A DNA stretch of 64,000 nucleotides from assembly GCF_042477335.2 (NCBI RefSeq), contig NC_091251.1, positions 31,574,501-31,638,500 of the forward strand, given 5' to 3'. Both the position numbers and the translations under genes were made by a program. This document shows, piece after piece, positions 21,950-33,687 of the stretch. The stretch comes from Ovis canadensis. Its lineage: Eukaryota; Chordata; Mammalia; Artiodactyla; Bovidae. Under the pieces are notes generated by a model. It searched no databases. It saw nothing but the letters and a program-made list of their open reading frames with translations, and was not told where the DNA came from. How positions within the stretch are numbered: position 1 is the stretch's first letter; each line of letters begins with the position of its first letter.

Positions 21950-24900
21950 CCGAGCCCGAGGCCAAGGGCGGCAGCTGGGAGGAGACACCTCGCACTGGAG
22001 GCCAGGGGCGGTGACCCTGAGGAGCCACCCTGAGCCCGAGGCCAGGGGCGGCAGCTGGGAGGAGCTACCCACGCCCGAGTCCAGGGCCAGCGGCCCGGAG
22101 GAGCATCCCGAGAAGTGGTGGCTGCGCAGGTGCAGGAGGGCCTAGAGGAGCTATCCCACGTTGAAGGTCAGTAACGGGGGCGGTAAGGAGATACCCCTCA
22201 TTCAAGTAAGGAGCAGCGGCTGTGCTTTGCTGGAGCAGCCGTGAAGAAATACCCCACGCCGAGGTAAGAGAAACCCAAGTAAGATGATAGGTGTTACAAG
22301 AGGGCATCAGAGGGCAGACACACTGAAACCATACTCAGAAAACTAGTCAATCTACTCACACTAGAACCACAGCCTTGTCTAACTCAATGAAACCAAGCCA
22401 CGCCCATAGGGCAACCCAAGACGGGCGGGTCATGGTGGAGAGGTCTGACAGAGTGTGGTCCACTGGAGAAGGGAATGGCAAGCCACTTCAGTATTCTTGC
22501 CTTGAGAACACCATGAACAGTATGAAAAGGCAAAATGATAGGATACCAAAAGAGGAACTCCCCAAGTCATTAGGTGCCCAATATGCTACTGGAGATCAGT
22601 GGAGAAATAACTCCGGAAAGAATGAAGGGATGGAGCCAAAGCAAAAACAATACCCAGTTGTGGATGTGACTGGTGATAGAAGCAAGATCCGATGCTGTAA
22701 AGAGCAATATTGCATAGGAACCTGGAATGTCAGGTCCATGAATCAAGGCAAATTGGAAGTGGTCAAACAAGAGATGGCAAGAGTGAACATCGACATTCTA
22801 GGAATCAGCGAACTAAAATGGACTGGAATGGGTGAATTTAACTCAGATGACCATTATATCTACTACTGCAGGCAGGAATCCCTCAGAAGAAATGGAGTAG
22901 CCATCATGGTCAACAAGAGTCCTAAATGCAGTACTTGGATGCAATCTTAAAAATGACAGAATGATCTCTGTTCGTCTCCAAGGCAAACCATACAATATCA
23001 CAGTTATCCAAGTCTATGCTCCAACCAGTAATGCTGAAGAAGCTGAAGCTGAACGGTTTTATGAAGACCTACAAGACCTTTTAGAACTAACAGCCAAAAA
23101 AGATGTCCTTTTCATTATAGGGGACTGGAATGCAAAAGTAGGAAGTCAAGAAACACCTGGAGTAACAGGCAAATTTAGCCTTGGAATGTGGAATGAAGCA
23201 GGGCAAAGACTAATAGAGTTTTGCCAAGAAAATGCACTGGTCATAGCAAACCCCCTCTTCCAACAACACAAGAGAAGACTCTACACATGGACATCACCAG
23301 ATGGTCAACACCGAAATCAGATTGATTATATTCTATGCAGCCAAAGATGGAGAAGCTCTATACAGTCAACAAAAACAAGACCAGGAGCTGACTGTGGCTC
23401 AGATCATGAACTCCTTATTACCAAATTCAGACTCAAATTGAAGAAAGTAGGGAAAACCGCTAGACCATTCAGGTATGACCTAAATCAAATCCCTTATGAT
23501 TATACAGTGGAACTGAGAAACAGATTTAAGGGCCTAGATCTGATACATAGAGTGCCTGATGAACTATGGAATGATGTTCGTGACATTGTACAGGAGACAG
23601 GGATCAAGACCATCCCCATGGAAAAGAAATGCAAAAAAGCAAAATGGCTGTCTGAGAAGGCCTTAAAAATAGCTGTGAAAAGAAGAGAGGTGAAAAGCAA
23701 AGGAGAAAAGGAAAGATATAAGCATCTGAATGCAGAGTTCCAAAGAATAGCAAGAAGAGATAAGAAAGCCTTCGTCAGTGATCAATGCAAAGAAATAGAG
23801 GAAAACAACAGAATGGGAAAGACTAGAATCTCTTCAAGAAAATTAGAGATACCAAGGAAACATTTCATGCAAAGATAGGCTCAATAAAGGACAGAAATGG
23901 TATGGACCTAATAGAAGCAGAAGATATTAAGAAGAGGTGGCAAGAATACACAGAACTGTACAAAAAAGATCTTCACGACCCAGATAATCATGATGATGTG
24001 ATCACTAATCTAGAGCCAGACATCTTGGAAAGTGAAGTCAAGTGGGCCTTAGAAAGCATCACTACGAACAAAGCTAGTGGAGGTGATGGAATTCCAGTTG
24101 AGCTGTTTCAAACCCTGAAAGATAATGCTGTGAAAGTGCTGCACTCAATATGCCAGCACATTTGGAAAACTCAGCAGTGGCCACGGGACTGGAAAAGTCA
24201 GTTTTCATTCCAATTCCAAAGAAAGGCAATGCCAAAGAATGCTCAAACTACCGCACAGTTACACTCATCTCACATGCTAGTAAAGTAATGCTCAAAATTC
24301 TCCAAGCCAGACTTCAGCACATGAACTGTGAACTCCCTGATGTTCAAGCTGGTTTTAGAAAAGGCAGAGGAACCAGAGATCAAATTGCCAACATCCACTG
24401 GATCATGGAAAAGGCAAGAGAGTTCCAGGAAAACATCTATTTCTGCTTTATTGACTATGCCAAAGCCTTTGACTGTGTGGATCACAATAAACTGTGGAAA
24501 ATTCTGAAAGATGGGAATACCAGACCACCTAACCTGCCTCTTGAGAAATCTGTATGCAGGTCAGGAAGCAACAGTTAGAACTGGGCATGGAACAAGAGAC
24601 TGGTCCCAAATAGGAAAAGGAGTACGTCAAGGCTGTATATTGTCACCTTGGTTATTTAATTTCTATGCAGAGTACATCATGAGAAACGCTGGACTGGAAG
24701 AAACACAAGCTGGAATCAAGATTGCCGGGAGAAATATCAATAACGTCATCTATGCAGATGACACCACCCTTATGGCAGAAAGTGAAGAGGAGCTAAAAAG
24801 CCTCTTGATGAAAGTGAAAGAGGAGAGCAAAAAAGTTGTCTTAAAGCTCAACATTCAGAAAACGAAGATCATGGCATCCAGTCCCATCACTTCATGGGAA

Positions 24901-25528
24901 ATAGATGGGGAAACAGTGGAAACAGTGTCAGACTTTATTTTGGGGGGCTCCAAAATCACTGCAGATGGTGATTGCAGCCATGAAATTAAAAGACGATTAC
25001 TGCTTGGAAGAAAAGTTATGACCAACCTAGATAGCATATTCAAAAGCAGAGACATTACTTTGCCGACTAAGGTCCATCTAGTCAAGGCTTTGGTTTTTCC
25101 TGTGGATATGGATGTGAGAGTTGGACTGTGAAGAAGGCTGAGCGCCAAAGAATTGATGCGCTTTTGAACTGTGGTGTTGGAGAAGACTCTTCAGAGTCCC
25201 TTGGACTGCAAGGAGATCCAACCAGTCCATTCTGAAGGAGATCAACCCTGGGATTTCTTTGGAAGGAATGATGCTAAAGCTGAAACTCCAGTACTTTGGC
25301 CACCTCATGCGAAGAGTTGACTCAGTGGAAAAGACTCTGATGCTGGGAGGGGTTGGGGGCAGGAGGAGAAGGAGATGACAGAGGATGAGATGGCTGGATG
25401 GCATCACTGACTCGATGGACGTGAGTCTGAGTGAACTCCAGGAGATGGTGATGGACAGGGAGGCCTGGCGTGCTGCAATTCATGGGGTTGCAAAGAGTCG
25501 GACACGAATGAGCGACTGAACTGAACTG
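21950..25528 (+). mobile_element. Near full-length BovB LINE (RTE clade)
   Basis: The element runs from a GC-rich 5' region carrying repeated gaggccaggggcggcagctg units (21950-22120) to the gaactgaactgaactgaa tail. Reading frames cover the apurinic-type endonuclease (IGTWNVRSM near 22712, GDWNAKVG near 23122, IDYILCSQRW near 23320, DCGSDHELL near 23390) and reverse transcriptase (KGVRQGCILSP near 24620, YADD near 24750). The frame changes near 22940, 23850, 24200, 24510 and 25105, so at least four frameshifts disable it. BovB is known for horizontal transfer between vertebrates; this copy is an ordinary inherited one. Confidence 0.93.
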
Positions 25529-26530
25529 AACTGAAGGAACTTTCCTACTGTTCTCTGTAGTGACTATATACCAGTTTACACTCCCACCAGGAGTGTAGGA
25601 GGGTTTCCTTTTCTCCACACCCTCTCTAGGATTTGTTATTTGTAGACATTTTAATGATAGTCATTCTGACTGGTGTGAGGTTTTACCTTAGTTTTGATTG
25701 ACATCTCTTTAATAATTACTGACATTGAGCATCTTTTCACATACCTATTGGCCATCTGTATGCCTTCCTTGGAGAAATGTTGATTTAGGCCTTTTGCCCA
25801 TTTTTTGATTGGCTTGTTTCATTATTGAGTTGTATGAGCTGTTTGTATATTTTGGAAATAAGCCTTTGGTTGTATCAGTTGCAAATGTTTTATTCAGTTT
25901 TGTATGTTGTCTTGTTTTGTTTTTGGTTTCCTTTGCTGTAAAAAAGCTTGCAAGTTTAATTATGTCCAATTTGTTTAGTTTTGCTTTTATTTCTGTTGCT
26001 TTAGGAGACTAACCTAAGGAAATGTTGCTACTATTTATGTCAGAGAATATTTTGCCTGTTTTCCCTTCTAGGAGTTTAATGATGTCATGTCTTTTATTTA
26101 TGTTTTTAATCCATTTTGAGCTTATTTTTTGTATGGTGTGAGAGAGTATTCTAACTTCATTGATTTACATGTGACTGTGAGGCTGTGCCAACACAGCTTG
26201 TTGAAGAAACTTTTTTCTATTGTATATCCTTGTCTACTTTGTCAAAGATTAATTGACTGTAGGTGTGTGGGTTTATTTCTGGGCTCTTTATTCTGTTCCA
26301 CTAATCCATATGTCTGTTTTTGTGCCAATGCCACACTGTTTTGATTAGGATTATCTTTGTAGTATTGTCTGAAGTCTGGGAGGGTTATGCCTCCAGTTTT
26401 GTCCTTCTCTTCAGGATTGCTTTGGTAATTCTGGATCTTTTATGGCCCACATAAATTTTTAGATTATTTGTTCTAGTCATGGATAGTTTAGATCTACATT
26501 AAATCTGTAGATTGCTTTGGGTAGTATGTA

Positions 26531-27136
26531 TTCAGTTCAGTTCAGTTCAGTCTCTCAGTCGTGTCTGTCTCTTTGCGAACCTGTGGACTGCAGTGCGTCA
26601 GGCCTCCCTGTCCATCACCAGCTCCTGGAGCTTGCTCAAACTCATGTCCATTGAGTCAGTGATGCCATCCAACCACCTCATCCTCTGTTATCCCCTTCTC
26701 CTCCTGCCTTCTGTCTTTCCCAGCATCAGGATCTTTTCCAATGAGTCAGTTCCTCACATCAGTGACCAAAGTATTGGATATTCAGCTTCAGCATCAGTCC
26801 TTCCAATGAATATTCAGGACTGATTTTCTTTAGGACTGACTGCTTTGATCTCCTTGCGGTCCAATGGACTCTCAAGAGTCTTCTCCAACACCACACTTCA
26901 AAAGCATCAATTCTTTGGCTCGCAGCTTTCTTCCTAGTCCAACTCTCACATCCATACATGACTACATGACACAGTCAAAGGCTTTGGTATAGTCAAGAAA
27001 GCAGAAGTAGATGTTTTTCTGGAACTCTCTTGCTTTTTCTATGATCCAACGGATGCTGGCAATTTTATCTTTGGTTCCTTAGCCTCTTCTAAATCCAGCT
27101 TGAACATCTGGAAGTTCACGGTACTGTTGAAGGCTG
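26531..27136 (-). mobile_element. BovB antisense with internal deletion
   Basis: The antisense BovB 3' end runs to about 26962, then jumps directly to an upstream part of the RT region ('cagtcaaaggctttggtata'), so several hundred bases of the element are missing. It lies inside L1 sequence. Confidence 0.85.
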
Positions 27137-27304
27137 GCCCCATTTTTCTCCTCTGACAATTTTTCTTGCTTTGAAGTTGGCTTTGTTTGAAATACAGTTA
27201 CTCCAGCTTTCTTTTGATTATTGTAACATGAAATGTCTTTCTCCATCTCTTTACTTGTAATCCATCTGTGTCTTATGTAAGGTGGGCTTCTTGTAGATAT
27301 GTAA

Positions 27305-27457
27305 TTGGATTTTGCTTTTTATTTATTATTTATTTTGTTTATCTGGCTGCCCCAGTAGTTGCAGCTCGTGGGATCTAGTTCCCTGATCAGGGATTGAACC
27401 CAGGCCCCCTGTTTGGGAGCACAGAGTCTTAGCCACTGGACCGCTAGGGAAGTCCCG
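27305..27457 (-). mobile_element. CHR-type SINE, antisense
   Basis: It reads 'tttatctggctgccccagt', 'gatcagggattgaacccagg' and 'ggaccgctagggaagtccc', an antisense tRNA-Glu-type SINE. Confidence 0.85.
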
Positions 27458-27500
27458 GGTCTTGTTTTTTAATCCATTCTGACAATCTGTCTTTCAATTT

Positions 27501-28002
27501 CTTTTTTCTTTTTTTCGGAAAACATTTAAGTATATTTAAACAGTTACTCAGATAATAAGTGCATAGAACTGTAACAAGAAAATCATATCTTTAAAGAAAC
27601 AATTTATGAAGTGAACTGGCACAGTGAACCAATACATACAAAGTCCTCTGTTATACAGATTTCTTTTGGTGGAACTTTATCAGAACAAAGCGGATGGGAT
27701 GGGCTTTTTACTTGGGGCCGAGGGGCGGGGGGTGGGGTGGGGGGTGGGGGTGGGGGTGGGGGATGGGCTTTTAAAGCACACAGATTTTTATCAAGCCGGG
27801 CATTGTAACAGAATTCACTGAGATGAGCTAATAGGCACATGCTCCCTTCAGGAAAGGAGTTCAAGACAGAACTACCCTGATTCTGCTGCTGCTGCTAGGT
27901 CGCTTCAGTTGTGTCCGACTCTGTGTGATCCCATAGATGGCAGCCCACCAGGCTCCGCTGTCCCTGGGATTCTCCAGGCAAGAACACTGGAGTGGGTTGC
28001 CA
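27501..28002 (-). mobile_element. Chimeric processed retrocopy: Bov-A2 half plus unknown mRNA 3' end
   Basis: On the minus strand the order is the 3' half of a Bov-A2 SINE (28002 down to about 27884, ending in an AGC-repeat tail), then about 370 bp of non-repeat sequence, an AATATA signal variant (27531-27536) and an interrupted poly(A) tract (27501-27516). The whole unit is flanked by TTCAATTT at 27493-27500 and 28003-28010. This is the layout of an L1-mobilised mRNA carrying a SINE in its 3' UTR. I do not recognise the source gene. Confidence 0.65.
27719..27771 (+). repeat. G-rich simple repeat, potential G-quadruplex
   Basis: Tracts of three to six G separated by single T or GT run almost unbroken, giving well over four G-runs on the + strand. 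It lies within the retrocopy. Confidence 0.85.
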
Positions 28003-28892
28003 TTCAATTTTTTTTTATTTAGGTCATTCACGTTTAAAGTGATTATTGATAAAATTGGATGATTATCTAATATATTTGTTACTCTTTTCCATTTTGTTGC
28101 CCTTGTTCATTGTTTCCATTTTTGTCTTCTACTCTTTTTCTGCCTCTTACGGTTTTAACTGAACATTTTGAATGCTTTGCTTTCTTACCATATCAGTTAT
28201 ACTTCTTTTTTCACTTTAGTAGTTATCCTAAGTTTTATAAAATACATTTACAATTTATCCAAGTCTATTGTCAAACACTGTACTGCTTCATGAGTAGTAC
28301 AAGAGCCTTATAATAGAGTGTTCCCAATCTCCGCCTCCCATCCTTCACAACATTGCTTTCATTTGTTTCACTTATTCATAAGGTATCATAATCATTAACA
28401 GTGCGGTTATTATTTTGGACAAACTGTTATTCATTAAAGAATAAAATTTGTATTATAATTGGAATCACACTGAATCTGCAGATCATTTTAAAATCCTTAC
28501 AATATTGGGTCTTCTCATTTATGAGCATGTTACATATTTATATCTGGGTGTTCTTTCAAAAGATATCTGAATATCTTTGAAAATTTTTTTCAAACTTTAT
28601 AAAGTTCCTATATGTCTTTCATTAAATTTATTCCAAGGATTATATAATTGTTGACTCTTGTTACATGAGGCATGCAGTTACATGAAGCAGTGTCATTTTT
28701 AATTTGTTCATTTATTTTTGCTTAAGCCAGTTTGAGCTATTTCCCTGCAACTAAAGGAGTCTTGACTAATACAGGTAGAATGTCAGGACTTGATGATGGA
28801 GCACTCAAGACATATCCTCTTGAAGTGGGAGACTTATATACCCTGCTACGTGAATTGGACAAGGGGGCAGTTTTGAAAAATTAAAAGCATGA

Positions 28893-29118
28893 AATTGAGG
28901 GACTCCCCTGGTTGTCCAGTGGTTAGGACTCCACTCTCCCCATGTGGGAGGCCCGGGTTTGATCCCTGGTTGGGGAACTAGATCCCATGCGCTATAGCTA
29001 AGAGTTGCTGTGCCACAGCTAGGAGCACACACGTGCTGCAATGAAGGCCGAAGGTCCTGCGTGCTGCAACCAAGACCCAGTGCGGCCGAATAGTAACTAA
29101 ATAGCTTTAAAAGGCAGA
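28893..29118 (+). mobile_element. CHR-type SINE, sense
   Basis: It starts actcccctggttgtccagtg, includes the B-box-like gggtttgatccctggttggg, and ends in a tRNA-unrelated part with 'gaccagtgcggcc'-like text. Confidence 0.85.
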
Positions 29119-29160
29119 AGCAGGAAATCTGATTTGCAGCTTGAAAAGATGACTTGAGGC

Positions 29161-29411
29161 AAGTGTGATGTTGTTCAGTCGCTAAGTCATGTCTGGTTCT
29201 TTGCAAACCCATGGACTGCAGCACACCAGGCTTCCTTGTCATTCACTGTCTCCCAGAGTTTGCTCAGATTTGTCCTTTGAGTTGATGATGCTATCTAACC
29301 ATCTCATCCTCTGCTGCCCCCCTTCTCCTTTTGCCTTCTATCTTTCCCAGCATCAGGGTCTTTTCCAATGAATTGGCTCTTTGCATCAGGTGGCCAGAGT
29401 ACTGGAGCGTC
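29161..29411 (-). mobile_element. BovB 3' end, antisense, 9-bp TSD
   Basis: A short antisense BovB 3' segment is flanked by ACTTGAGGC at 29152-29160 and 29412-29420. Confidence 0.88.
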
Positions 29412-30409
29412 ACTTGAGGCCGGTGTTATCAGGATCCTATTCTAAGTTCAGGGAACATGTGATGGGCTTATTGAAAGATAGTGGCAATGCAGATGGAGAG
29501 GAGTTAGTGGCTCTAAGAGTTATTGGTACAGAATGGGCGTGACTTGGTGACAGATTAGAAGTCTGTTATGATAGATGTGGGTAGTTAAAAATGATTCCCA
29601 GATTTTGGCTGAAATGAGTAGCAGATAGTGGTATAGCAGAGCAGGGAGCTATGAAGAAGGATGATGAGTTCTGTTTGGCATGTGAGCTTCAGACATGAAG
29701 TGGATGAGTTTGGAGCTTTGTACATATAGATATATATATAGCTAAAGATCTGTTTGAGTGTAAATGAAATCACTGAGAAGAAGGTATAGAAGAGGAAAAC
29801 CTTAAAAATAATTGGGTGTGGAATCGGATTTTGCTGGAGTCATCAGTGATGCAGGCTAAGAAACAATCATGAAAGATGCAGGAGAAAACTCAGGGAAGAA
29901 TGGTGTCACAGAAGTCAGGGAAGAAAGAATTTCAAAGGAGTGATCAAAATCTCAAAATACAAGGAAAGGGCAAGTGATATTTTAATTACTGAGATATGTT
30001 GACTTTGCAACTTATAGGTTATTGTTCACCTCAGTGAGAGCAGCCTTCATGAGGGCTGAATGAGAAGTGGAGAAATGGAGATAAATTCTTGTAGTTGTTG
30101 CATGCAACTTGACTGAGAAAAAGCAGGATGGAGAGTTTTTAATTTGTTTAAAAATAAGGGAGATTGTACATGTGTGTGTGCTGAAAGAATGGAACCATCT
30201 GTAAGGAAGAGTTTGAAAAGTGGGAGGACATGGATTCGAGCCCAGACATAATTGAGTACCCAGCTTTAGGTGTGTGTCTGAGTGTGGAGTTCAAGAGCAG
30301 GAAGATGTCTGGTTCAGTGTGAGGCTGCGACTGGTGGTCTGACACAGGATAGGCTAGGATGAACTAGGTGAGCCTGGATCCGTAGGCCCTGTGCACAAAG
30401 CCTGACTCA

Positions 30410-30570
30410 GCCTTGCTAGGTAACCATGAACAAATCATTTAAGCTGTCTATGTCCGTTTCCTTATCTGCCAGGTGAGGATAATATTGATCTCCCTCACTG
30501 GTTGGGATGAGGATTAACATCTGAACAAGTGCTTATACCAGCCCCTGACACAGCAAGCACATAAAAATGA
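30410..30570 (+). mobile_element. MIR SINE, sense
   Basis: 'ggtaaccatgaacaaatcat', 'gtttccttatctgccaggtg' and a following 'caagtgcttatacc' block fit a diverged MIR. Confidence 0.6.
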
Positions 30571-30637
30571 CAGAAGCACTTTTGCTCCCCTGGATGGATT
30601 TCCACAAATGTTTTCACTCAGATTTCTAACTTATGGT

Positions 30638-30940
30638 CAGTTCAGTTCAGTCGCTCAGTCGAGTCTGACTCTTTGTGACCCCATGAATCGCAGCACGCCA
30701 GGCCTCCCTGTCCATCACCAACTCCAGGAGTTCACTCAGACTCATGTCCATCGAGTCAGTGATGCCATCCAGCCATCTCACCCTCTGTCGTCCCCTTCTC
30801 CTGCCCCCAATCCCTCCCAGCATCAGAGTCTTTTCCAATGAGTCAACTCTTCGCATGAGGTGGCCAAAGTACTGGAGTTTCAGCTTTAGCATCAGTCCTT
30901 CCAGAGAAATCCCAGGGCTGATCTCCTTTAAGTCCAGGTA
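30638..30940 (-). mobile_element. BovB 3' end, antisense
   Basis: It begins gtcagttcagttcagtcgct and continues through the antisense ORF end to about 'gggctgatctcctttaag'. No clear target-site duplication was seen. Confidence 0.88.
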
Positions 30941-31602
30941 AACATCTGCATAGTTTTCTCTGAATATTTTCTTCTTAAATAAGTATCTTCTCATTTATAA
31001 TAAATAATTATCTGTATTTCCCTAACATGTTCTCTTAAACCCAGCAGCACATCAGCACAGCACAGATGCCCCCGTTTCCATGTCTGCTTGCCAGCTGGTC
31101 TGTCCATACACACATATACACACCCCTTTTCTGCATGGACACACACACAAACCCCTTTCCTGAGTGGATTCCAAAACGTCCCTTCCTAATTTGCTATGAA
31201 GTGAGCCATAAAGAATTTATTAACAATGAAAAAAAATCATAGCTAAGCATCAGATTTCCAGAGGAAATAGGATTTAAAATAAAATCTAGAAAAAGGTTAT
31301 TTTGGGAAGCAGGAGAGTGGAACTGGGAAGTGGGGGACATATATAATGTTTCATGTTTTAAAAAGAACATAAATTTAAAGCAGATGCAACTATTGAGATG
31401 TGATAAACCTGAGTGGTATGGTTATACTGTGTTTATTATGTTATTCCCTACAACTTTCTGTTTGACACATTTGAAATAACTAAATAAAAGTTCTTACTGT
31501 GGTAGGGAAGACCCAACATGGATGTGGTTAGAATACAGTAATTACTGTGAAAATAATCAAGGTTCATAGACGTTTTCAAAAATCTTACTGAAAAACGCAT
31601 GA

Positions 31603-31628
31603 AACACACACACACACATACACACACA
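31603..31628. repeat. CA microsatellite
   Basis: A short (CA)n run with one T interruption. Confidence 0.9.
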
Positions 31629-32152
31629 GGGCTGCTTCAGAAAGGATTTTAAAATTGTGAAGATTTATATATATATAGTTGAGTGTGAACAGTGTTGAAA
31701 AAAATCAATACGTAAATGTTTCACTGAAGTTAGTTAATATGTATTTATATTCTATATTTATTAATGATACAAAGGACACAGATTTTCAAACTTTCAAAGT
31801 TTATTTATAAAGGAAAAACAGAATGATCTTAAGATAAAGACAATTCCTACTTCTTTTCTTAGTAGGAGAAAAAGTACATGAAATACAATTTTCACAGCCT
31901 GTACTGATTGATCTTATGTGATAGACATAAACTATAAAAATCTAAACTTTAGAGAGCTAGCAATGTTGCCACTCGGTATGTTTATCTACAGTGATATAAA
32001 TTCAATTCAATCTGTATCATATAATCCTTTTTGCACCTTTCCCCAGTATCTCTCAGCTTTCCTCACCCCTTGCTGTGTCCCTCATCACTAGTGCTATGGA
32101 GCAACCAGGCTCCCAAGTCCTCTACTATCCTATCCCTATACTAATCCACTGA

Positions 32153-32362
32153 AAGTGAAAGTGAAGTTGCTCAATCATGTCCGACTCGTTGCGCCCCCAT
32201 GGACTGTAACTTATCAGGCTCCTCTGTCCACGGGATTTTCCAGGCAATAGCACTGGAGTGGATTGCCATTTCCTTCTCCAGCAGATCTTCCCGACCCAGG
32301 GATCGAACCCAGGTCTACCTGCATTGTAGACAGACGCTTTACCGTCTGAGCCACCAGGGAAG
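32153..32362 (-). mobile_element. Bov-tA SINE (antisense) with 8-bp TSD
   Basis: An antisense Bov-tA ending gagccaccagggaag is flanked by TCCACTGA at 32145-32152 and 32363-32370. Confidence 0.92.
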
Positions 32363-32588
32363 TCCACTGAGGTACACCAGCTTTCTAAGAAGTGAGGGAC
32401 ACCTGGCACACTGCCTCAACTCCTGCCCAAGAGAGGCCGAGCTGAATGTCCTCTCAGCCTCCATTCGCTCCTTCACTTATATTCCCACTGGGGAGGCTTT
32501 GCATCCTTAGGAGACTCAGAGAAGAGCACGGGCCGACTCTTTGTACCCAAAGATAACTAGAGCCGGGAAATCAGTCCAGGCATTTCCC

Positions 32589-32601
32589 CGCCCCCTGGTG
32601 G
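32589..32601 (-). promoter_or_regulatory. CTCF-like motif
   Basis: On the minus strand this reads CCACCAGGGGGCG, a full match to the CTCF core. It is in unique intergenic DNA 1.8 kb beyond the HEXA poly(A) signal. Confidence 0.55.
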
Positions 32602-32751
32602 TGTAGAGAGAACACAAGCAGGCCAGAGGAGCCTGGCCCTGAGCAGGGTGGGACAGGTAAAGGGTGATGAGGAGCAGCAGCAGTGACTCTGGGCACTGGA
32701 ACTGAGTGGGCAGTTCCACAGGTACTCTATCCTATCAGCAGTTCAGGGTCT

Positions 32752-32963
32752 GATGATGACCTTCAGGTAAATGCTCTCATGATCAGGAGGCCCAGAGATG
32801 CACTGGGGGAGGGTGGGGATGATGACCTTCCCGTAAATGCTCTCATGATCAGGGAGACCAGGGATGCACTGGTGGAGGCTGGGGATGATGACCTTCAGGT
32901 AAATGCTCTCATGATCGGCGGCGGTGGCAGGAGGGGGGCAGAGATACATTGGTGGAGGGTGGG
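32752..32963. repeat. 66-bp minisatellite, three copies
   Basis: Units starting gatgatgaccttc begin at 32752, 32818 and 32884, a period of exactly 66 bp. The third is lengthened by about 14 bp of GC-rich sequence. Because 66 is a multiple of three, both strands stay open across it: + strand repeats a DDLxVNALMI motif, minus strand DHESIYxKVI. The array sits in a 127-codon + strand frame (32683-33066) that has no other protein-like feature; I do not call it a gene. Confidence 0.85.
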
Positions 32964-33114
32964 GATCAGCACAACACTGATTTTTTTTTTAATTTGTAAA
33001 AAACATGACAACATTAAAGAAAATGTTACAAGAAGAATAAGAAATCATAGAATCTTACTGCTTTAGTACAGCTATTTTCATGGCCTCTTCCTTCATTGAC
33101 TTGAGACCTAAAAT

Positions 33115-33413
33115 TTAGTGTCTGATCTTTTTATTAAATATTATACCAAACAATAGTAATATTCCAACTACGATCAAGAAGGGGCACTTGAAGTATAGCA
33201 GCATTTCTACAGGGTCCTTGCCTGGGAACTCCCCAAATGTTTCTCCGGGTAAGTGAGAATAAGGGCGCTCCTTTTAGTAGGCACAGATAGTGGAGCCTTA
33301 ACTTCTCTCCAGGCCAGAGCCCTGAGCTCAGCTTCCCCTAGAGGATTCTTCAAGTAGAAGGCACGCAACCTGTCCCTATAGTAATAGTCCAAGAAGGCCT
33401 GATTGGTGCACAT
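33115..33413 (-). other. Unassigned coding-like segment, possibly a decayed gene
   Basis: The minus strand has an ATG at 33413 opening 68 codons (starting MCTNQAFLDYYYRDRLRAFY) that ends at 33207. A second frame, open from about 33273 to a TAA at 33117-33115, encodes a strongly hydrophobic run (CPFLIVVGILLLFGIIF) followed by NKK, like a membrane anchor. The two overlap in different frames and would join only through a frameshift or splice. I do not recognise the protein. It could be a degraded retrocopy, an exon of an unknown gene or chance. Confidence 0.25.
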
Positions 33414-33687
33414 TCAGTCAGGTCCCCAAAGGCGCATGATCGAGGGACTGCAGGATGCTATTTAAGGACCAAATTTTACTAAGATGCCTTTTCAGCCCTG
33501 CCTTCCCCAACTTTCTGTATCCACTAGATTGGAAACTTTCTGAAAGAAATGTTTGTGCCTCTCCATTGTCCTTCCAGCCCAGGACCAGGTGAAATAACTT
33601 AAAAATGGTCACAGAAATCCACACCTGAAACATGCTGTGCACTGCAGGCCCGGACTCTGGGCTGCACTGTCACTTCTGAACATGACA

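Larger units (their letters stand above)
20948..26530 (-). mobile_element. L1 fragment C (antisense) inserted in fragment B
   Basis: It starts with the antisense L1 3' end, ttttttattgaagtatagtt, and proceeds into ORF2. It is interrupted by Bov-A2 (21632-21909) and a long BovB (about 21950-25528), then continues at 25529-26530. Many stop codons are present. Confidence 0.78.
20125..28440 (-). mobile_element. L1 fragment B (antisense), split by younger elements
   Basis: Antisense L1 ORF2 text at 20125-20945 stops at the 'cattatgtaatggtcccc' point and resumes at about 27137-27304, 27458-27500 and 28011-28440. Between them sit L1 fragment C with its own cargo (20948-26530), BovB (26531-27136), a CHR SINE and a retrocopy. 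Confidence 0.7.

Noticed and set aside
22375..25131. Long endonuclease and reverse-transcriptase frames read as host genes.
   Set aside because: They are the disabled ORF of a BovB LINE, with frameshifts and typical BovB ends.
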